Assembly: GCF_022581195.2 (NCBI RefSeq) | Contig: NC_061470.1 | Span: 9,362,001-9,426,000 of the forward strand | Direction of reading: 5' to 3' | Origin: Helicoverpa zea | Lineage: Eukaryota > Arthropoda > Insecta > Lepidoptera > Noctuidae | Length of the DNA: 64,000 bases | Shown here: piece after piece, positions 47,501 through 57,022 of the stretch | Layout of the letters: every line of letters starts with the position of its first letter | Position numbering within the stretch: position 1 is the stretch's first letter | Program-made: the position numbers and the translations under genes | The notes under the pieces: generated by a model | Seen by the model: the letters and a program-made list of their open reading frames with translations, nothing else | What the model was told of the DNA's origin: nothing | Databases searched by the model: none

Positions 47501-50500
47501 AACTGAGCTCTGGTGGATGAATTTCGATGAAAAATAAGGAACATCTATTTACTCTCCATCCGCATAATACCTCGAGTAGGCCAGAGATATTGAGGCACGT
47601 CACATCCGACATAGACACGTACATTATCACGCAGAATGCTAATACTTCAGAAATAACGAGTCTATTGGGAAAATAAACAATCGATTACAAATTGATGAAA
47701 CACAAGGTCGAATTAAAATTCAACACGAAAACTAAATTGAACAAACTGTTATTTACTAATAATGTATCGATCGTAACGCGTTCACTTTTGTATTAGGTTA
47801 TTGTCTCACTGTTACTACAATTTGATAACAGCTCCCTTCAGCAAATATGTCCCAAAGATACCTCAAGTGTAAGCGGGTGAGCAACACAATTTCTCTTTCT
47901 GTGTTTGTGTATTGATACCGTATCTACCAAAGTACCAACAGGGACTCTTTTATGTCCCAGAACCGCGTGTACCTTATCGAGAAATGAGCTACATAGTTGG
48001 GAGAATTTCTTAGTTACTCTTTTATACAGTTTTAGCAATTTTGTGAAGAAGATAAAGTCTAGAAACTTTGCCGGTAACAGTAATCAGACTATAGCAATCA
48101 GTCAAGTTCTATTTTTGATTTGCCGGAATTATACTGACCGAAATAACCTTATTCCTTATCAGAAGTTGTAGGTCCAAATATAGAGGAAAAATACTGAGGT
48201 TTTTGATGCACATTTGTAGAAGATCTACTTAGGAATATGTCAGGAATTCCTTTGTGAATTGTGACTATTTTTTCCTTCGTCGCTTCGATTAAAGTATTGT
48301 TGATCGAAGATAAATAAAAGTTTATTGTATGTAATTAAAACCAAATAGTTATGCAAACTTAGTTATACAACTAAAGACATGCAATATTGTGATGCAGTTA
48401 TTTGCCTATCAGCAGTACATTGGTGTTATGTAAAAGCTACGTGTAGTTATGCAGCCCTGGTAGTTTATCGGCGGTATATAATAATCAAAACGCTTAGTAA
48501 CCAGCCGTCTCGAATCGTAAATAATGATGTTGCGTGCTTATGATTCACTGGTGGCGCTTCGAACTTCGTTGGAATGTGGTTGTACTTCTGCGGGGTTCAA
48601 TTTTAATAACATGCATAACAACTGAACTTGCTGCCAACTAATTGGTGTAAGCTCGTGAGAAATGAAAAGATGATTGATGAAGTGATAAAAGTGTAGATAA
48701 TAGACCAGAGATTGTACTTTTAAACTAGGATGAATGATGACAATGACTTATTATACATTCCAGACGAACGCACACAAATAGATGGTGTAAAAACCATTTG
48801 TTAATTCAATATCGTAGCTATGTTTACTTAGCACCAAATGCACTCAAATATCCGTACCTATTTGAATCACCATCGTGTCATTCGGGTCATTTTAATTTTC
48901 ATTCAATTTTATTAGGTAAACAAAACAATTTGTTGAATAGGACATAACCCGCATATACCCCTAAATCTTCTTCTATACTTTTGGAATTAAAAACAAAGTT
49001 TCTTTAAAAGAAACGACCTATAAAAACCAAACAATACACCACATAAAACTGTGTAAGTGCTCAAACGTGTTACAAATAATAAAAATAAAGAAAAACCAGA
49101 GGTTTCCAGTGAGTGAGCATACTAAGCCAATTCACAGTCGGCTCACGCCCAAACTGCATGCCTGTCCCTCGCTGGATACTACAGAACACGTTAGAAAGCG
49201 ACCTTGCGTTACCTCACTTGCCACTCATGCGCATTACATGCACTCACGTACCTGGAGTACGTACTTTTAGTACTTGTTTTGCAAGACTAAGCACGAAAGA
49301 AGTCTCAGTTAAAAACGTTTGCGCTTCGTTCTTGATTTATGATCATTTAGCTATGCTTGACTCGCTCGTTATTTGGATATTATTACAAAACCAATGAAAG
49401 AAAGGGTACCCCAAATGTTGACTACCTATGCGGGTTAGCCCACATTGGCTATTGTAACAATGATTGGGATGATCGTTTTAAATTGAAACCCAATCAAATA
49501 ATAGATGAATCTCTGTTGGAAACCATACCAAAAGCTTGTATATGATATTAGTTATATTGCTGCATAATATAAAATTTTCGAAGAAGCAGACGATTCGTTC
49601 GTTGCACATGAAATTCTTTATACAGAGAAAGCCTTAAATTTTTGCATGTCTTACAAACTATCGTTCGTGCTACAAAGGACAATGCCAGGGTCTGGGCTCA
49701 AAGTTTGCCCAGCAGTGGGAGTAGTTCCAACTGGTTCCATAGTGCACTCTGAACATGAAATCCAAATATTTTTGAAATCGGTCCCAGAGGTCCCGAGAAA
49801 AACCGGTTCAAATGTTCTCCATAGATAGTCACTTAACAAAGCCTGAGCCATTTGCCCAGTAGTAAAAGTGGTCGAAATAGGTTCTTTACTGCACTGTTAA
49901 CACGAAATCTAAATATTTTGGAAATCGGTCCAAGAGGTCCCGAGAAAAACCGGTTCTAATGTTCAACTTGAACAGTCACTTTACAAAGCCCAAGCCGTTT
50001 GCCCAGTAGTGGGAATGGTTAGAATAGGTTCTTTACTTCACTCTTAAGACGGAATCCAAATATTTTTGAAATCGGTCCCAGAGGTCCCGAGAAGAACCGG
50101 TTCAAATGTTCTCCATAGATAGTCACTTAACAAAGCCTGAGCCATTTGCCCAGTAGTGAAAGTGGTCGAAATAGGTTCTTTACTGCACTGTTAACACGAA
50201 ATCCAAATATTTTGGAAATCGGTCCCAGAGGTCCCGAAAAAAACCGGTTATAATGTTAAACTTGAACAGTCACTTTATAAAGCCCAAGCCATTTGCCCAG
50301 TAGTGGGAATGGTTAGAATAGGTTCTTTACTTCACTCTTAAGACGGACTCCAAATATTTTTGAAATCGGTCCCAGAGGTCAAGAGAAAAACCGGTTCTCA
50401 TGTTAGCCAGCCATTGTTAGCTAGCCATTTTAAGCAGCCACAAACCTAACAACCTTCTTTTCTTGAAATAACATTCAGATAGTTAGTGGTTTCACTGTTA

Positions 50501-53500
50501 ACAGGATAAAATAACAGAAATAGACGTTTAATGGTAATTGTTGTTTCTCTTGCTTTTCAGTCTCTATCTACTACAATCAGTCCTAAGTTCGTGTAGCGTC
50601 ATGCAATTAATATCCGTAATGGCAATGGAAAAATCTTATCAGGACGAATTAAATAAGCTCGAACACGAGGTAGTAAATAGTTACCGTTGAGGAGTTCCCT
50701 CGTCTCACTGTCGTCTCCATCGGCAGGTCAGGTCTTAACCTCCACAGTTTTGTGGTGTCGGAGACATATACCCGAATGACAAGTTTTTATTCGATATGTG
50801 CTTACAATTTCCGAGAGTTCCCTATTGTTTTAAGGTTTCTATCACCAGACCCTGGACCGAATAACAAAGGAACTATTTGGAAAGTAAATCCTTTCAAACA
50901 ATAAAATGATTGTTTAAATCGGTTGGTAAACGACGGAGTTAATATGCACGTACTTACGTAAAAAGAATACAAACGAACTGAGTGAGAAACTCCTCCATTT
51001 TTTGAAGTCGGTAAAAAAAATTCTCGTTCAATACCTCGTATTTGTCGATTAATATTATAATGCATTTCAATTAAGGTAATAAAAGTGGAATAGTTAAGAG
51101 TTCGTAAGGATGTTTTTCGTAATATTGAATAAGAGTCAAACCAGTTTTTCTCAGGACTCCCGGGATAGATTTCGAAATATTTCGGTCTGGGACCTATTAT
51201 AAGCCTATGGAACATAATACACTATGCAGTTCCTGTGGGCAACTCTTGAGCCCAACTTCCATACAAAGAATAGCATTGTCCTTTGTATTTTATTTTATTT
51301 AATTGGCTTATCAACAATTGTTAACACTTATACAATTACAGGAAAATCTTGTGTACTTAATCTAGTGTCACAATTTCTTACAGATGAGCACCACATGATA
51401 TATATACTAGGACTGTATGCTAACACTTTTTATATGTACAATGTTTCAAGGTACAGGTTACAAAAAAGTGTACAGGTTACAAGATGTAAATAAGTTGAAG
51501 GAATGTTCGAAATGAGAAATTTCGTGACCATTGACATTTTAAAAGTATGTACAATATTTGTTTAGTCATCTACAAGTACATAACACATTGTACTTAAAAC
51601 ATTGGCTAATGCTTCGCAAGTACTAGGAAAGCATAATAAACTAACTAAAGTTACAAAACAATTTTGTAAGAAGTGTCAAGTTTCTGCCAAGTTTTGCAAC
51701 TAGAGAATTGTTTGGAATTTTAAAATACGCTGCTTAATGAAGTTTTGTAAATTACTGACGTATTGATGTTAGTTGTCATCACAAACCTTTGGAATTATTT
51801 AAGCAAGTTGGAATCTGTGTAGCCATGAAGAAAAAAAAGATACATTTCATTATTAGCTCTGCACCAACTGCTTATGAAAAAATCGAAATTATGTATTAAA
51901 CAGACTGTTTATACTTTTTTACCTTAACCAAGCAAAAAAATAAGATTTATTATTTTAAATAATATCAGACTGTATTTTACCTGAAGTGCAAAGACCTCTT
52001 ACAATGAAAGGCAAAATGTAAATAATTCAGATACATTATACGGGATATTAGCATTTCTTGCTTTAATATTTAATAATACCTAATTAATAAAGAACATTAA
52101 GTTGTATAAAAGGAAATAATAACGAAAGACAATTAGTGGTTAACTGATAATGTTGCTATGACAGCGATAGCTACCGCGGTAATTGACCTAATTTGACCAC
52201 AACTATTTTTGTTTGTAATTAAATTACAGACGCAGCGACAAAACAAATCTACATTTAGTTTATATTTAATTTATTTATAGGCCTTTTCATGAATGTAAAA
52301 TTATAATATCAACAAATCAGTAGTTATTTCTGCACTGATTATCTTAATTTTCTACAGTCATGTTACAACAGTCGCTTTTACATAACATCTAATCGGTTTC
52401 AACTATCAAAATATTTACATGCAATTAGTTTTTTTTCTTCACTAAAGAAAAGTTTTACTTTACTTTCTTAAAATGTACATAAACCATTTTTTCAACTTTC
52501 TCTAGTCAAAGTCAAAGTCAAAGTCAAAATCATTTATTAAAGTAGGCTAATACGATTAGCACTTTTTTACGTCAAAATTTTACAAGAATGACAGCACCCC
52601 CAAAACGAAAAGTTTTACTTTACTTTCTTAAAATGTACATAAACCATTTTTTCAACTTTCTCTGTAGGGTAACACACATTAAAGTGACTAGGGCAGCACG
52701 AGAATTAAACAACTTAATGTTCAGTGACATTCCATTATCCGTACCATCACAAACAAATTTTTACTTCGCTAGATCCACGCACTACTTTCCATCAGATGCA
52801 ACTGGTGCACATTCCATAGTAATGATGTAATCACCCGCAGCGGTTCACATGCGCCCAGCACTGAATATGTACTTACATGGCGTATGACTAAGAATCATTA
52901 CAACCAATTGCTTATTATTGTGCGTGGGCTATCATTTTAGCTTCGCATCTCATGTCGTTTATGTGGATGACTTACTTATCTCAAGTATGTTTACTTTCCA
53001 GTGTCACGGGTCTTCCTTTATAAAGACTTGTATGTTTCCAAATCCAGGTCATGGACAACTAACGTTTTTAGTCATGTGTAGTTTTTTCCACTTAGGACAT
53101 CTGTTAAAGAGCCATTAAGTCCTTCACAAAAGACAAACAGTTAATTAATCAAGTTAGTTATTTTATTACTATTGATGTACATAGTTTAAGTGACATAGGA
53201 CATGCCTTTATAAAGGCGGCTATGTAAAGTAAATACAATGAGTAATGAAATGTTACCTAATGAGAAATGTTGACATTAAAATATTAGGCGATCGTGGGTG
53301 TCTCCGCCCACGGTTCTTTTAGCGCATTCACCCCCTGCAGTTCAATGAACACCAAGTTTTGCGCAACAAACGGACCCAGACGTCCAAAAAACTAAAAAGC
53401 TTTTTTGTTAGCATTTACCAAACGTGACTAACTACGCCATTACAGACTGGTGTTTCATTACATAATAAAGAAAATAGCGTACAGTCTTGGTAGATGAGAT

Positions 53501-56500
53501 AATCAAGAGTGTCACAAAAAATGGATCGAAATCGGAGCTGTGTTTTTTGTTGAATAAAACGTAATTTTATATGGGTTTTATTGTTGCTTACACTCACAAG
53601 GCGCTGTAGGTATAACCAATTTGGATCAAAACAAAGATCGGCAATATACTAAAACGAGAGCTTGGATACTTTTTATAAACCTTGGGCACCATAAACAAAC
53701 AAAGCTCACTGTTCAAAACAGAAACTGCTGCACTAAAGCACCGTCGCTCGTAATCATTAAAACAGTCATGAAATCCGTGCGGGTGGGCGCCTAGAGCTGA
53801 CTACTACCGAATGACTAACCAGCCAAGTAGGAATGCCCCACTGGTTATTATACACACCCATTGAACGAGGATACCATACATGTGGTTGGGTTAATAGTTG
53901 AATTTGAAGCGTGGGTCGTTCACCTCGTGTGTCGATGGATGGTAAACATAAAAAAAAACTCGCCGACTTTGAGGAGCTCCGCAATATATTCCAGAACGTT
54001 TTACACAGGTACATTACACCTTTAATTGAAACAAAACAGGATCTTGCTTAAAAGTTTTTATAGTGTCCTTGAAGAAATCGCGTTTGTACAAAATCTAACA
54101 ACGTAGTAGCGAGGTCGTTGGCTTAGATTTTCTTTTGTAGGAAGGATTACAGAATTGTATTTGGCCTATACTATCGAAGCTTTTAGGAAATAACTTATTT
54201 ATACCTATGGAAGGAAAACAAGTTGCCTTGTCTATAGTTTTTCTACGGTGTGAGAGCGTGGCAGCTGAGAGAATTTCACACGCTACTTAAGTAGGAGCTT
54301 TAAAATACCAGAGCAGCATAACAATGAGGTGGTGCGAAACTTATGAATGAACTACTGCCGGAGTCATCCATTTCCTAAGTACTAAACGGTGTAAGACTTT
54401 GAGACTACGTGGTTCTGATATCATCCAAAATGCGATTTAAAAATATTATTTTGACGATTTTTGTTTCATCTCTTTGGATGCTGAGGTTACAGATTTTATC
54501 CTTTATCTTTTGGTCTTTGTGGATATTTTAAGCAACATGTCCTTTATTCAAATAAGTTATTTGTCTGAATTTATGAAACAAAGCGAAGATAAAATTCTCA
54601 TACAAATACTTGTTGTATTTTAACAACACAACAACAATGGTGTTTCTATTCTATATTTTTTTGTAGACATCGACGTACGCATTACATAGTAAGAGCTTGT
54701 GAAGTGCTCGTACATCTGCGTCAGTTCTGCAATAGACGTGTACGCTATCAAAGCGTGGCATTAGGCAACAGCATCTGCGGAAGGGGCAAGCCGCTTGCCT
54801 AACGTAAAGCATGACTAATGCAACTGTTGTGTGCGTAGGAGATCGATAGATAGAATAAGGTCGTTTGAGGTTACTGTGTAGACATCATCAGCAAGCGTCC
54901 GCGTGCAGAACTATACAATTATTATCAAACAGGTTTATCTATCTTGGGAAATAATACATACGTATATGTCTTGCAGGCAATTATATCATAATGGGCAATA
55001 TCCCGACCCGTGAGCGCATCAAACAAAGGCGCAGCACAAAGACTCATAAAGAGACGGAATAAAAAATAAATATTTATTACCAAAAGCATAGAGGCAAGTA
55101 AAACTACGTTTTCATGTTTCTTTGTTCTAAACGTACTCCCAACTTCACAAGCACGTTGAAATAGGTTTTGATAGTAATACAGATAGTGAATGAATGAAAG
55201 GAGCGTTCATTATCCATTCACTCAATCATTCATGTCATTCAACCCTGCCCGAGGCCGCGTGTTGCATTGAAAGGCCCATTCAAGGTTTAGTACTGACATT
55301 TTATAGGTATGTATGAATTCCTGATACAAAATACTAACTGTTACTACATGAGGAGAGAGATGATGCGTAGTGGCCGTAGGCTGCGAGGCGATCTGGTACC
55401 TTTTGTGTGTCACTCTTCATCGTCAACCACAATGGATTAAAAAACTTCCGGCGTGTGCAACTATGGGCAGTATTATCTGCTAGTGCTCATGTGATCCTGG
55501 TTGAATGCATCTGTGACGTCAACGACGTAATGACAAATTGCTTGGCACAATGCTGTTTGTTTAACATTGAAAGTTATGTAGATCTAAAATTAGTTGCACG
55601 TTTCGTAATAGATTCACCTAGATTTTTATCAGTATCTATTAAAATTTTGAAACGCAGTTTTTCTCACAGGGATTAAATCATCCAAATAGAATAATTATTT
55701 CTAAGCCAGACGGTCTGCTGTCAAAAAGTAATTAACCAGTCTAAATGGGGATTTAAAAACAACAGGCGACATGTGTTCAACAATGACAGTAGCGTCGGCG
55801 CATAATTCTGTAATGAGTCACGGAGACTGGCTCATTACGGTGCATCTGACTGTCCCCACGATTATGTTCAGTACCCTACCATTAGCGTCAATTGATAAAC
55901 AACGAATTTGACTGCTTCTTATGCGTCAAAGGGAAGCTTTTAACACAGCCTGATGGGCTGTCAATAAAAATTACTGTCCACACAATGGAGCACAGTGGGT
56001 GTTTATTTGTTCACAATGTAAACAGAATTTGGAACATTTAGCGAGTCAAGATTTTGTTGATTGTAAATCAGTGATTGTGTTCAATTTAAATGCAGTCATA
56101 GTTATTTGTCATCATTGGCTCATGATTATTCAAATTCACAGAATATTTTGAAATGACTTCATAATGAAAACCAGGATAAAATGATCAAAAACTTTCACGT
56201 ACCTCCACTTCCATTTTTTACTTCTAAATTCAAGGACCGACTCAAATTAATGAAGTGCTCACAGGAAAAACCATAAATAGACTTCAAAGGCCTCGTACTT
56301 CTTACTACGGAAGTTCATTACGTTGAAAAGTTCCAATTACTCAAGAGAAGCCGTACAAGTAATCATAGGTTTGTAGTACCTTCGTCCTTCCCCCCGCTGA
56401 ATGGTCGAGCGAGGGGGTGAAGGGGGCGTCACCGTACACACAATTATTAGTCCCAAGGTGAAGGACTCGAGTTACCGTTACTTTTCCTCACTTCATCCAT

Positions 56501-57022
56501 ATTTAGCTACCTGCTTTACATCACAAACCTTGTTTGCGTATTTTTCCCTTCCCCATTAACCGTGACACGAGTAGGAAGTATCGTGTTATTGCAAGACGAT
56601 ATCGCAATGATATTTCATTTTGTGTATTTATTTGTTCTTTTGTAACTGTCTGGTCAATAATACGTTTTTACAGCGAGTTTAGTATCGATTACGCCTGGGA
56701 ATGTAATTTAGTAGAGATATTTCGACAATAGATTAAATTTATTGAAGCGCTACTCCTAGTCGTAGTAGAAAAATCCTAATTTCTCCCCTTATTTTTTTTC
56801 GTCCCCTGGCTGACGTATAACAATACCAGGCTTTCATAAACAACAGGTGTAGTTATAATGTAAACAAACCTGTGAGTATTCTGGCGAGGGTGGTCTGGGC
56901 GGGTACTTGGACGCCATGCGCGCGCCGGCTCCACAGCCCTGCACGGCCGCAGGCTCATCCTCCGGATAATACAAGTGCACGAAATCCTCCGTGTCCAAAA
57001 ACGTATTGATCAGCATATCCAC
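32165..57022 (-). CDS. MTMR3/4: Myotubularin-related phosphatase, MTMR3/4 class, 20 coding exons
   Basis: Exons: 56870-57022, 47020-47196, 45195-45370, 44018-44213, 43655-43794, 43107-43296, 41811-42007, 39865-40057, 39271-39456, 38759-38926, 38132-38264, 37629-37731, 36652-36772, 35803-36096, 35237-35528, 34681-34854 (or to 33691), 33121-33338, 32654-32767, 32346-32521 and 32165-32264. All phases agree, giving 1166 residues, close to human MTMR3/4 (about 1195). It is a PI3P / PI(3,5)P2 3-phosphatase on endosomes. Order: acidic N terminus; PH-GRAM (about 105-240); phosphatase with active HCSDGWDRT (Cys448, Arg454); RSCDNL and RRCSDPSL motifs (about 643-665), diagnostic of MTMR3/4; a disordered Ser-rich middle; a short coiled coil (1038-1052); and FYVE (about 1108-1164). 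Intron 1 is 9.7 kb. Exon 16 is followed by a 99-bp array that repeats its donor. Confidence 0.94.
33121..33338 (-). CDS. MTMR3/4: MTMR3/4 exon 17 (Cys-rich segment and coiled-coil lead-in)
   Basis: Encodes EVWWCPTCGGVRCVCGVRCVCG then DPLDGLPPALDPLQARLHQI (the first segment is read here as overlapping parts 971-1000). The GVRCVC unit is a perfect 18-bp duplication. The DPLxxRLxQI part matches the helix that precedes the coiled coil in MTMR3/4. The Cys-rich insert has no counterpart that I recall in vertebrates. Confidence 0.8.
33667..34755. repeat. 11 x 99-bp tandem array across an exon-intron border
   Basis: TACTAGGGTATGATAAGTAC starts a unit at 33667 and then every 99 bp to 34657. The units read as identical by eye. 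Each comprises about 75 bp of exon-16 coding sequence and about 24 bp of intron. The period is a multiple of three, so long ORFs arise in more than one frame on the minus strand, including a 379-codon shadow ORF. Confidence 0.97.
33691..34854 (-). CDS. MTMR3/4: MTMR3/4 exon 16 with multiplied 5' splice site
   Basis: The minimal exon is 34681-34854, ending at a GTCAGT donor (GT at 34679-34680). It encodes a Ser/Glu patch, then Arg/Ala-rich text and CPASPRRLACCHCERRASAT. From 34755 down to 33667 the last 75 bp of the exon plus 24 bp of intron are repeated as 11 identical 99-bp units. Each unit supplies the same GTCAGT donor, and the unit has no stop in the coding frame, so choosing a later donor would add 33 residues per unit, up to 330. 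After the last unit the frame hits TGA near 33660, so splicing must occur by then. Which donor is used cannot be told from sequence. Confidence 0.7.
36300..36367 (+). repeat. 3' tail of an RTE-type retrotransposon
   Basis: GGGGGAGGCCTATGTTCAGC, AGTGGACGTCCTATGGCTGA and a GATGAT run form a 3' end very common in moths. It lies in MTMR3/4 intron 13. Confidence 0.8.
36383..36515 (+). repeat. Short moth repeat copy
   Basis: CCGAGCCTTTTCCCCCAACT through CTGACCTCCTCAACCCAGTT; same order as at 28072. It directly follows the RTE tail. Confidence 0.8.
36829..36885 (+). repeat. Short moth repeat, fragment
   Basis: Only the CCCAACTATGTTGGGTCGGC to CAGTCTCACCAGATGG part is present, in MTMR3/4 intron 12. 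Confidence 0.7.
38005..38095 (-). repeat. Short moth repeat, inverted fragment
   Basis: Reversed, it reads CTGACCTCCTCAACTCAGTT preceded by the GAGTACCAGTGCTTTA part. It lies in MTMR3/4 intron 11. Confidence 0.7.
39865..40057 (-). CDS. MTMR3/4: MTMR3/4 exon 8: catalytic CX5R loop
   Basis: Encodes RPVLVHCSDGWDRTPQIVAA. Cys448 and Arg454 of the CSDGWDR signature are intact, so the protein is predicted active rather than a pseudophosphatase. The exon is GC-rich with an Ala run (ARAAAAAR) just before the loop. Confidence 0.93.
43655..45370 (-). CDS. MTMR3/4: MTMR3/4 exons 3-5: PH-GRAM region
   Basis: Exon 3 (45195-45370) encodes GGTIAMSNYRLHVQP and IPLRLIDALEIRD; exon 4 (44018-44213) continues CSFNTGDQCIEWWRRL; exon 5 (43655-43794) leads into the phosphatase (YKLCPSYPPLIVVP). 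This is the phosphoinositide-binding GRAM fold followed by the YxLCxxYP entry motif of all myotubularins. Confidence 0.88.
45506..45976. mobile_element. Possible MITE in MTMR3/4 intron 2
   Basis: TTAAGGCGACGAATTGG at the left is inverted at the right as CCAATTCGTCCTCTTAA (one mismatch). A second inverted pair (GGCGCCAAAA / TTGGCGCCAAAAA) lies inside. No ORF, and the target duplication is not certain. Confidence 0.5.
49654..50401. repeat. 147-bp minisatellite, alternating subtypes, in MTMR3/4 intron 1
   Basis: AACCGGTT ends units at 49801, 49948, 50095, 50242 and 50389, exactly 147 bp apart. Units share TTTGCCCAGTAGTG and GAAATCGGTCCCAGAGGTCC. The first and third are followed by CAAATGTTCTCCATAGATAG, while the second and fourth have TAATGTTCAACTTGAACAG-like text, so the true repeat is a 294-bp dimer. 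Confidence 0.9.
50600..51010. mobile_element. Third, one-armed relative of the foldback family
   Basis: CGAACACGAGGTAGT, CGTTGAGGAGTTCCCTCGTC, GTCTCCATCGGCAGGTCAGG and TACAATTTCCGAGAGTTCCC match the right arms of 5642-6927 and 21470-22620. No left arm was found nearby. In MTMR3/4 intron 1. Confidence 0.65.
52447..52663. repeat. 57-bp direct repeat flanking a 103-bp insertion
   Basis: The 57 bp starting GAAAAGTTTTACTTTACTTT occur at 52447-52503 and 52607-52663 without visible change. Between them lies a (GTCAAA)n-containing segment with AATCATTTATTAAAGTAGGC, like other dispersed repeat ends (compare 37115). Confidence 0.9.
56870..57022 (-). CDS. MTMR3/4: MTMR3/4 exon 1 (start codon)
   Basis: ATG at 57020-57022, 51 codons, acidic then Pro-rich (KYPPRPPSPEYSQ), phase 0 donor GTTTGT. 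The context upstream has no acceptor that would make it internal. An alternative first exon is discussed at 63658-63774. Confidence 0.75.

Larger units (their letters stand above)
33092..51627 (-). promoter_or_regulatory. Recurrent CCTAGTACT motif near 5' splice sites of MTMR3/4
   Basis: In gene orientation CCTAGTACT occurs exactly at 33092-33100, 33665-33673, 38741-38749, 43067-43075, 43895-43903, 43981-43989 and 51619-51627. Five of these lie 9-31 nt after a donor (introns 17, 16, 10, 6 and 4). Near-matches are at 35770-35778 (intron 14) and 56822-56830 (intron 1). Three share a longer core, GTTTATGCTAGCCTAGTACT at 33092-33111 being the clearest. Its role is unknown; an intronic splicing element or a tiny dispersed repeat are both possible. 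Confidence 0.5.
47197..56869 (-). other. MTMR3/4 intron 1
   Basis: 9.7 kb. Apart from the minisatellite, the foldback remnant and the 57-bp duplication listed separately, I see only AT-rich unique-looking DNA and short chance ORFs. Large first introns often carry enhancers; none can be named from sequence. Confidence 0.6.

Noticed and set aside
49654..50401. Centromeric-type satellite
   Set aside because: Only about five units inside an intron; nothing else suggests a heterochromatic satellite block.
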